This document shows, piece by piece, positions 1-8,396 of a stretch of 43,030 nucleotides of DNA (the first letter of the stretch is position 1; every line of letters starts with the position of its first letter). Below the pieces are notes generated by a model. The model ran no database searches. It saw only the letters and a list, made by a program, of their open reading frames with translations, and was not told where the DNA came from. Origin of the DNA: Bondarzewia mesenterica (lineage: Eukaryota > Basidiomycota > Agaricomycetes > Russulales > Bondarzewiaceae); the NCBI GenBank assembly GCA_004802705.1, contig SGPL01000171.1:1-43030 (forward strand), written 5' to 3'. A program made the position numbers and the translations under genes.

Positions 1-870
1 CTGTGTATGAGCAGCTTACCGATATCCTCCAGGGGCTCAGACTGAAGTTGGAAAGATCAGCTGGACTCGGGATGACGCCCATCGCTGAGTTACGATTCCC
101 GATTGTCCGCTGCATCTTGACTAATATGAATAGAGGCATTCGCTGCAAATTGATGACAGGGCCGCTGCTGATGGCGCTTTCATCCGGATGAAGTACAACA
201 CCCATGATTTCACCTCTTGCACCGTTCGTCAGGTCAAGATCTGTGGTGAGGTTTGTGGTAACCATTATCTTCATTCCGATGGCTAACTCGACGGTGTCTG
301 GAAGACCTCACCGCTGAACCTTCGACTTCGAAACGTCCGAAGAAAACCTAAAAAAAAAAATCAGTAAGTCAACACCATTCTCATTCTTGAACAAAACTTA
401 AACTGCAAACCCAGCATCAATATCGACTTCACTACCGACCGAATCTGCGCCTCACCTCTGTATATTAGTGACCGAGACCACACTTCCATCGACGACGACT
501 TGCTTACCGTCTAACGTTACGCTTGACCTCTGTACATTAGTAACCATATCTACGCTTCAAGGCCTTCCTACCATGTATTAATAACCATGCGAATCATTTT
601 TTTAACTTAAACAATCTTTGCAAGCAAGGTTTGCGCCGACGAAGTCGGCACTTCGCCAAGTCAAATCCACCTGTGCTTACGTTCTGTACTCTGAGCTCGG
701 AAATAAATTGACAAAATTGTCTATGGAAATCGAACAACAGGAACATGCTACATTTTGACAGGATTTCTTGCTTCTCTAAACCTATAACCAACGCCCCCTG
801 ATGATGAATTTATTCCGTCCGTCCGTCCCTTTTCCAATCCTTTTGACCGTAACGCGATTGGCACACGTTT
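1..870. other. no recognisable gene
   Basis: Only short open frames without family resemblance are seen. A run of about 11 A residues lies near 350-360. The right edge is the 3' end of the glucose-6-phosphate isomerase pseudogene. Confidence 0.5.
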
Positions 871-1835
871 CTAGATCCATACTCCATTTACTCTTTTTTT
901 GTATTTGTGGTAGTAGTGGATGAGGTCCGTGGTCTGAACAGAAATGACCAACTCAGTAAACGCAGTATACATAAAACGGGGAAAAAAGAGCAAAAGCGTA
1001 CCGAACTGTCATGGCCCTTGACATCTTCTGGCTTGCCCAACTGCGCCAGGATGTTGTTAGCGAGCACTTTATCGAGCTCAACGCCCATTTGATCTGCATG
1101 CACAGCTCAACAGTCAATCTCAACACGATGGAGGGGCGAGGGGAGACGTACCGAAAGAGTTGATGCCCAAGATGACGCCCTGAGTGAAGATCTTGTGCTT
1201 GTAGAGTGCGATTAGCGAGCCGAGGGTGACGGGCATGAGCAGTAGGAAGACGATGATGTTGCTCGGCCTGTTACCCCCGAATACCTTGCTCTACACCAGA
1301 GCCTCGCTCGCATTCGGGCCGACCTCCTACTCATCGTAAAAGACGAGACAAAGTAAGAGAAGAATCAATGGATGGTCGAGAGAAGGACGCAGGCAAAATG
1401 GGAAGAGCGATGCGCACCTTGCGAACCTGCTCCTCGGTCTTGCCGAATGCGAGTGCCTCAGGCTGCGCGAAGAAGTTGCTGAGCAGGATACGGTGGTGCA
1501 ATGAGTTGCGGATCAAATTGTGCGTCGTCGCAGGCGCAAGGAAGTCAGTCGGGACGAGCTTCGTACCCTGGTGCAGGAGTCGGCAGAACGAGTGTTGCCC
1601 GTTCGTGCCGGCCGCGCCCCAGATGATAGGCTGCCCAAGCGCATCAGTATACGATACACGTTTAAATAACAGGATGGCGATGGGGACGTACGCCGGTCTG
1701 ATAGTTCACACGCTGTCCACCCTTGGTGACAAATTTGCCGTTAGACTCCATGTCACCCTGCTGGAAATAGTCTGCGAACTGGTGCAGGTACTGGTTGTAC
1801 GGGAGCAGCGCGTGCATCTGGGCACCTGAAGTCAT
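871..1835 (-). pseudogene. PGI1: glucose-6-phosphate isomerase pseudogene (5'-truncated, in-frame stop)
   Basis: This is the C-terminal part of glucose-6-phosphate isomerase, the glycolytic enzyme interconverting glucose-6-phosphate and fructose-6-phosphate. The minus strand reads [14 protein letters not shown] and the signature stretch [16 protein letters not shown]. After an intron it reads [20 protein letters not shown] and [20 protein letters not shown]. After two more introns it reads VGINSFD-like and MGVELDKVL sequence, and the C-terminus TTDLIHYYHKY ends at a TAG at 873-871. GT-AG introns are retained, so this is a segmental rather than a retro-copied pseudogene. An in-frame TAG lies at 1293-1291 between EALV and SKVFGGNRP. 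The conserved Trp before GINSFD is Leu ([10 protein letters not shown]). The N-terminal half is absent: homology stops at a splice acceptor near 1835, next to the cyclin gene. A working copy is expected elsewhere in the genome. Confidence 0.85.
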
Positions 1836-1854
1836 GAATGAGGGAGATCAGTCA

Positions 1855-2490
1855 TAGATCAGCAAGGGGAGGGGAGAGGGAGTGTTGGATGAGGGGAGGG
1901 TTATATGCGTATGCAGAGGTGTGTTTGGGCATGTGGAGGGCATGTGGGTATAATGAAGGGCTGTGGGCTGTGAGGGGTCGAGGGGAAGACACGTAGCCAA
2001 CAAAAAAAATAAGATAGACGGTCGCGTCGCGTCCTCATCTATAATAAAAGAAGAGAAAGCAGGCAGATGAGACGAAGAGAGGGGGAGAGGAACGTTAGTG
2101 GATACGCGAGAACGAGAGTTCTCGTACAAGGGGATTAATAAGACGACGGAAGAAGGTATAGGACCGGGAAAAAGACATGGGGGGAGGGGGGCCATACGGT
2201 CCGTGTAGCAAAGGCGAACATGTGCAGCCGGCTTTGGATTTCGGCGCTCGTAATGACGGTGACGACGACGAGGGGGGTAGGGCATGGGAGCCTGGTGTAG
2301 GGGGCTTTGACGACGACGACGACGTTGACGAAGGGGGGGTGGCGTTGACGGCGACGGGCGCGGAAGGCATGGCAACGGGGACGTGGGGCACCATGATGGC
2401 GTCTCCGACTGTGTCCGCCACGCTGGGCGAGCCCCCTGTTGAACCCGAGGCGACCTTGGAGAAGTCGCCGCCTTGAGGATCGAGAGGGGT
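1855..2490. repeat. segmental duplication, copy A (partner 6120-6870)
   Basis: About 640 bases covering the cyclin C-terminal coding region and 3' flank are repeated in the same orientation about 4.3 kb downstream. Alignment by eye is clear in several 20-40 base blocks, with small indels and many transitions. Copy A abuts the truncated isomerase pseudogene, so a duplication or rearrangement breakpoint probably lies near 1840-1860. Confidence 0.75.
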
Positions 2491-3184
2491 TTGGGGTGAG
2501 ATGGGGCTTGCGGGAGAGGCGGAGGTGGAGTGGGAGGAGGTGGGGGTACGAGATGGGCGGGTTGGGTGGAGGGGTGAGGGCGGTGCGCGTGGAGGAGGAC
2601 GAGGCAGTGGGTGGGGACGTGCGCGGGCCGAAGGAAGGAATCGTGGTGGATGTGGATGCGGTGGTTGGAGAAGGTGGAAGGGGACGGTTGTGGGAGGACG
2701 ATAGGGGGATAGGGCCCTGGACCGGCGAAATTGCGACGGACCTTTGCCTCGAAATCGCGGAGGACCTGGGGTTCGACGTTGAGCTGCCACTCGACGTAGC
2801 TGCACATCTCGCGCTCCATCTGGTTGATCTCGCGGAGAGCGAACATGCCCTGGCCGAGGATGCTCCAGGACTTGTTGGAGTAGGTGTCGTCGCAGATGAT
2901 CTTGGAGGCGATCATGAAGGCGGAGATGAAGAGACGATGGCCGGTGGAGCCCTTTGCGGCGGGGAAGCGGGTCGTGAGGTGTTGGAGGAGGAAGAGGGCG
3001 GCGAATGTGATGGAGACGTGGAAGCAGGTGCGGTGGAGGGTGTAGGCGATGAAGTGGTCGAGTCTGGGGGTGGGTGCGGACGGGGGAGCAGAAGGGGGCG
3101 GGAGCTCCGGGCAGGCGAACAGCTGGGAGACGAAGGGAGCACTGGGCGGTGCTTTGATGCTCGGTGCGAGCGCAGAGATTCGAG
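2095..3184 (-). CDS. fungal cyclin, N-terminal cyclin box (Pcl/Pho80-like), tail frame unclear
   Basis: The minus strand encodes a cyclin box: LDHFIAYTLHRTCFHVSITF, LLQHLTTRFPAAKGSTGHR, FISAFMIASKIICDDTYSNK, then SWSILGQGMFALREINQMER and YVEWQLNVEP. This matches fungal Pcl-type cyclins, which activate cyclin-dependent kinases. The box spans roughly 3070-2760. An N-terminal piece (ALAPSIKAPPSAPF) lies upstream, after a likely acceptor at about 3185; a donor-like GTAAGA at about 3237 suggests a small first exon that I cannot fix. The Ser/Pro-rich tail, read as SPQTPLDPQGGDFSKVASGS and so on, is in a different frame from the box, so an intron or frameshift lies between about 2750 and 2500. A partial duplicate at 6120-6870 keeps a canonical-looking end (MFAFATRTVW, stop). 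Here that end is shifted by one base near 2220, and reading runs on to 2095. The cyclin box is certain in kind; the exact ends are not. Confidence 0.75.
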
Positions 3185-3916
3185 CTTGGATAGATCAGGG
3201 TGGGGTATAGGTTGAGAAGGCGAGACGTCTTACCGACATCACCTCGTCGTCCTGGTCCCCTCGCATGGTCGTCCTCAGCATCGTTATGCGTCCTCGGCGT
3301 CGTTGTGTCCCCAACGTCGTGGTCATTCGCGTCCTGATCATCCTCGTCGTCATTCCCTCGTCATCTCCTTCCCTTTCTCATCATCCTTGACATTCTCATG
3401 GAATGGTATAGAGTCAAAACAGGACTCACCGATACAATGTCAGAGAGGTACTGCGGCAGCGTAGTTCTTAATTAGGACCACCCGCACCGGCTTCGTTATA
3501 ATATCGCCTCAGGTGTGCAAACAGTGGGCCATCCGAAGCACTTAGAGAATAGTCAGGCGTCCGTTAGTCAACTCTGAGCAAGCCGTTTCTGATTGTTGCG
3601 CGGCACATCCACAAGTATTGCTCAAGAGAGGCGAAAGTGCGATGGTACGTAGTTGAAACTACATTTGTATGTGGTAGAATGGGAAGCTCGCAAGTCTGTC
3701 AATGAAAATACGAACTTTTGCCGGTTATCAGATGGAATAAAACACAGGTCGACATGGCTATGAGAGCGAGATACTCGATTCCAACAGTAAGTTGGCAACG
3801 GGGCACGCACAGAAAGAAGACGATACGGACCGTTACTAGAGTGAGTATTTGGCTTATACTAGTAATAAATTGTGAGTGCCTCTTTCTTATATAGGAAAAC
3901 CCATTGATACTCTGCT
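3185..3916. other. intergenic, no gene recognised
   Basis: This stretch may hold the cyclin first exon (an open frame on the minus strand ending in a GTAAGA donor near 3237) and its promoter. CGTCGT-type low-complexity sequence lies at about 3240-3370. Nothing else is recognisable up to the O-fucosyltransferase-like pseudogene. Confidence 0.4.
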
Positions 3917-5445
3917 CAGAGAATTAGTTGAGCTGTAAGTTGTGATGGTCGAGACGGAGATGCGTACGGGTCGTCGAAACGTGGTGGTTCACTATCGAGT
4001 TTGCTCGGCTCGGCTCGGGCATCGAGGACGTGGTATGTCTCGACAGCACGCAAGGCGCGAAGCGTTTCCCATCCCGCATCGAGATGCTGTTTGACTCGGT
4101 CGACGTGCGCCTCTACAGAGACATCCATCGCCCAACCGAGGCGAACGACTGATCGCATCGTAAGAAGTCAGCGTTGGCCGCAGTAAGCCACAAAATGACA
4201 AAGATAGACTGTGACGACGGACTTACAGTCCCCACGACACATATGTGCCCCCATCCAGCGTCGACCCTCGGTAAGTTTTGTCATCTGACCATCGATCCGC
4301 CTCGCGAGATCCAGCACGTTATATGTAGGTCGCAAGTGGTATGAAACGGTGCGAACAAAGTCGTCACGAGCTGTTGTCATTGTGAAGCGAAGGGCGCCCT
4401 GAGAAAGGATGTTACACCAAAAACAACGCAGAAAAGGCTTGATATCAGACAGATCACATCACGAATATGAGCAATGCATGCATACCGGCTTACGACCGAG
4501 GTGTAATTCACCTGCAAGGAGTATGACGTCTTCGTCATGATGTCCATACTCTTCTACAAACCCCTGGAGAGTCGAGCGGGACACGACTTGACAGATGGGG
4601 TCAACAACGGTCTTGCTGTAGTCGGTGTTATAGTTGCCTATTAATGTGGTGGACGTTCTTCGAGTAATTGAAACAATTACACTTACGCTCCTTGGAAGGT
4701 ATAACGCACCTCCCACCCATTCTCTTGCAGCAAGCGCTCCAGCTTCTCATCTGTACTCACATCCCATCGCCAAATACTGCCTTCAGTCTGAAATGCACGA
4801 CGAACCTCGTCCCACCCGGGTGAGTCTCTACCCAAACCCCCCAAAATCGCATTTACTCGCTCGTATGCTTCGTTGGAAGGACGAGAGGTCCAACGGCTTT
4901 TCGGACTCGTCTCCATATCGCCACTATCAAGCATCCAACCGCCCCGCTCCTTCAAAAACTCAGTCAAATAGTCCACGCGGTGCGTCCCAGGAGGATCATA
5001 CCAATGATTCTCAATCACATACAATGATGGTATGCGTGTATTGTCCTCCGAGAACGCATTCGCACTCTTATGATACAGTCGGCGCTGCCACGCGCCATTG
5101 CCGACTTCCATCTCCGGTGACTGACCATGCAGGCGGAGGTATTCAGAGATGAGGACGACGGGCTGCGTGGTGTGGAGATGCGTCACATTGATGACGGAGA
5201 TCGGAATCTCCCAAGCCATTTGTTGCTCGATGGGCAAGTCGCGCCATTGCTCCCAGCCAACGGCGTCACCTCTATTCACTATGGGCGCAAACTCGGCACA
5301 TATAGTACTGCACGCAGAGTTATTGGGCTGATTGTGAAGTGATGAGTAGAGAACGTACATGTTATACTCGCAACCCTAGGCACAGACGAAAGATGGGAGG
5401 ACCAAGGTCCGATTGAGCAATTTTGCTTGTACGAGGGCGGCTTCG
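3917..5445 (-). pseudogene. O-fucosyltransferase-like fungal protein, truncated at both ends
   Basis: Exons on the minus strand resemble the fungal O-fucosyltransferase-like family (putative Golgi/ER glycosyltransferases). The start is AALVQAKLLNRTLVLPSF (about 5440-5380). After an intron (acceptor near 5300) come FAPIVNRGDAVGWEQW, LISEYLRLHGQSPEMEVGNG and HWYDPPGTHRVDYL. The exon from 4637/4657 reads VILLAGELHLGRKP. Exon 4398-4227 reads GALRFTMTTARDDFVRTVSY and MGAHMCRGD, and exon 4148 onward continues FVRLGWAMDVSVEAHVDRVK. The joined motif RGDFVRLGW is the typical R-G-D sugar-nucleotide loop. Breaks: a TAG at 378-376 past 5000 (5378-5376) falls between PSFVCA and GCEYN; the conserved N-terminal part before AALV is absent; the C-terminal third after PPRFDDP is missing; and one splice junction (4686/4657 or 4637) does not keep frame with a normal intron length. 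I infer a non-functional relic. Confidence 0.7.
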
Positions 5446-6119
5446 ATGATATACCTAACCTAAGGCCTTTGACATCAGTTTGAAACTGGAAAAACCTTAG
5501 GACGCACGTTATTCCAACCTAATCCAAGGCTATACCTATGTTATCCGCCGCAGTGTACATTCCCTTGTCCTCGTCGGGGTTATCGCTGTCATCGTTCTGC
5601 TCCTACACCCTCCCGCTCGTCCCGCTCGTCCCATTTTTCTAACTCCACTTGTTCTCCTTGTTGGTATTGTTGGTGTTCTTCTCCTCCGTCGACCGGCTGT
5701 TGTAGTCGCTCGCCCGACTCGCTTGTTGTGCGCTGGCTTAATGGCAGAGCAGTAGTTTGAGTTTTTGTGGTACTGCCCGACGGAGTCGAGGTTTTTTTTT
5801 GCTAAATGAGAGCGCCACGAGGTTAGACAAGACGGAAACCGCAGAGAGCGACTGACTTTGGGTAGAGAAGACAGGAGCGGATGTAGGCGATGAAGTGGTC
5901 GAGTCTCGGAGAGTAGATTGAAATTCAGAGCGCCAGGTGTTCACCCACACGTTTGTGGACGAAAAGTTTACATAAAGTACAATGAAATTGGCGCCGCCTG
6001 CCGTTCTTGTTGTCAGTTCGCAAAGATCGTTGTTGGCAGAAAAATCAAGGTATATTTAATTTAAGAACTATGGGTACATAGACGAAGTAAAAAAATAGCG
6101 TATGCTCACGAAACGTAAG
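5446..6119. other. intergenic with a small cyclin-derived scrap
   Basis: Mostly no recognisable coding. Around 5881-5912 about 30 bases match the cyclin-box region at 3037-3068 (the GATGAAGTGGTCGAGTCT core), so this is a detached piece of the cyclin duplication. The rest is pyrimidine-rich sequence. Confidence 0.5.
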
Positions 6120-6870
6120 CGCAACAGAAAGGTGGTGGATGGGAATGAGAGACGGAGTAGGAGTAGGAGTAGGAAGAGTGTTGGGAGAGGGAGCGTTGGA
6201 CGAGGAGAGGGTTATATGCGTATGCGGAGGCGTGTTCGGGAATATGGAGGGCATGTGAGCATAATTAAGGGCTGTGAGCTGTGGACTATGGGTTGCGAGA
6301 GGTCGAGGGGAAGACGCATAGCCAACAAAAAAACAAATAAGATAGACGGTCGCGTCACATGCTCGTCCATAATGAAAGAGGAGAAACAAGGGGAAAATGA
6401 ACGGAGATGAGACCGGGAGAGAGGAAGAGGACGTCAGTGGATACGCGAGAAAGAGAGTTCTCGTACAAGAGAATTAATAAGCGACGGCAAAGGAAGGTAT
6501 AGGACTGGGAAATGCAAGCATAAAAGGAGAAAAGATATGGGTGAGGGGGAGAGGTAGGCTACCATACGGTCCGTGTGGCAAAGGCGAACATGTCGCGGCC
6601 AGCTTTGGATTTTGGGGCTTGTGATGATGACGATGACGAGGGGAATAGGGCATGGGAGCCGGCGGTAGGAGACTTTGATGATGACACTGACAGAGGGAGG
6701 GCGGCCTTGATGGCGATGGGCGTGGAAGGCAGGGCGATGGAGGTCGAGCCCACGACGGGGACATGTGGCGCCATGATGGCATCTCCGACCATGTCTGCCA
6801 CGCTGGGCGAGCACCCAGCTGAACCGGAGGTGACATCGGTGAAGTCGCCGCCTTGAGGGTCGAGGGGCAT
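6120..6870 (-). pseudogene. partial duplicate of cyclin 3' end
   Basis: This stretch is a diverged copy of about 1855-2490. Shared blocks include the GGTTATATGCGTATGC segment, the ACGGTCCGTGTGGCAAAGGC segment and the C-terminal coding region. On the minus strand it reads PLDPQGGDFTDVTSGSAG, then VADMVGDAIMAPHVPV, and ends MFAFATRTVW with a stop at 6559-6561. The cyclin box itself is absent, apart from a separate scrap near 5881-5912. Homology ends abruptly at about 6870 beside an 18-nt minisatellite. Without the box it cannot make a cyclin. It preserves the reading frame of the family's C-terminus, which the longer copy has lost. Confidence 0.75.
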
Positions 6871-8396
6871 TTATGCTGATATACAGAGGGCGGATGGAGA
6901 GGAGCTCGACACGCAAAAAGAACATGGCGCACTGGGGGGCAACACACTGGGGCATGATGACACGCAGTGTGAGGATTTGATACAGCACATGAAGGGAGGA
7001 CGGCCAGTAGGGAATAGCACGCAGGGAACGGTGACACGCAGAGGTAGGATGACTCGCAGAGACTGACGACACCTGACGACACGCAGTGTGCGGATGACAC
7101 GCAGTGTGCAGATGACATGCAGTGTGAGGACGACATGCAGGGGACCAGTAACACACAGTGCGAAGATGGCAAGTAGGTCGCAACATGCAGAGAGAGGACG
7201 ACACACAGAGGGATGGAGAGGAGATGCCGACACACAGAGGGCGGATGGCTCAGAGGTCAGATTTCAGTGGCGCTGAGGGATGACACGCAAAACATATACT
7301 TTTATGCCATGCAGCACACAAAATACATATCTTGCGTGTCATGAATGTGTGTCGGTGGAGTCGGGAGGCGAGGAAACGCCATTGTTGCGTGTCAAGTGAG
7401 TGTCGTCTGGTATTCAGTGCGTGTCGCGTGCGTGTCACGACGCGCAGATGAGTCAGCCTCCTGCCTAATCCGGTAATTCAGCGTTTTATTTTGTTATTTT
7501 GATACTCAAAGGACACTCAGATGACACACATTAAATACTTAGCTATTTAAGGGTGCAATACTATTAGGTCACCATCAAACGAAGGTCAGGAGGCTTCGCA
7601 AATAAATGGTATGTGAACATCCTTGTCGGACTTGCCAATTGCATGATGTTCACCTTCTTTGAATTCTCGTACACCAGCTCTCCCTTGTATCGTAACCTAC
7701 CCGCCAACTCATGTACGAATTGAATCTCCAACATGTGCAGTGCAGGAAGACCAACATGCATTCGTACAGCAGGCCCCCCTTACAACATAACCCTCCCGCG
7801 GCCAGCTGATGTACAACCAGAATTCCCTTGTGCGATACTATTTGATTGAATTGATCGCCGTCTGCGAAACTTTCCCTTGATCTCAGTCTTTGCCTGCAGA
7901 CACCTGCAGATCTGAAAACATAGAATCGCGCAGACCTGATAACCTTTCTTCCTGTGTATGTTCCCTACGGCTTGAGATTCAGCCAAAGCGCCAAGGCGCT
8001 GCGTATGTCTGAAATAAATCAAAGCAACATTCGATGCATATTTATTCAGGGCCAGGCAAACGACTTTGAGATCCAATGACCACTCTTATATCATTGGGTA
8101 ATTTCAGCCACATGACAATGGGAATGCAATAGACTTGCGATGACGAGGGAATGAGAATATGAAATTGATCACTTAAACGGCTGCCGTATAAAAAAACTGG
8201 GAGTGAGAAAACGGAAGCGTAGGCTGAACCTTGGACAACAACAGAGACGACGCAGGAAACAATGGCTGATGGTCTAACCAAATATCAACGAGGTCAATAA
8301 GCACGAAATATCACTACACTGCCAAGTTAACTCACCTTGACTAGTAGGTCTACCAAATACTAGTTTGGAAAGAGAAGTTGTCGAATAGAGGGATAT
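6871..8396. other. gene-free stretch with minisatellite-like sequence
   Basis: From about 6900 to 7440 many diverged copies of a GACACGCAG-like word occur at irregular spacing. The best tandem block is at 7074-7145. Long open frames on the minus strand here (for example 6874-7233) are by-products of the repeat, rich in His, Cys and Leu. From 7450 to 8396 the DNA is AT-richer and no gene is recognised. Confidence 0.5.
7074..7145. repeat. 18-nt tandem repeat, about four units
   Basis: Units read GACGACACGCAGTGTGCG, GATGACACGCAGTGTGCA, GATGACATGCAGTGTGAG and GACGACATGCAGGGGACC. They are directly adjacent, with 2-6 differences between neighbours. More degenerate GACACGCAG words extend on both sides from about 6900 to 7440. 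Confidence 0.7.

Noticed and set aside
345..362. Poly-A run as a retrotransposed element tail
   Set aside because: No adjacent coding remnant or target-site duplication was found.
2439..3215. Long plus-strand open frame of 258 codons
   Set aside because: It is antisense to the cyclin box, is rich in Gly, Glu and Arg from GC-rich complement sequence, and has no family motifs.
7074..7145. CRISPR-like array
   Set aside because: Units are directly adjacent with no spacers, and the genome is eukaryotic; it is a minisatellite.
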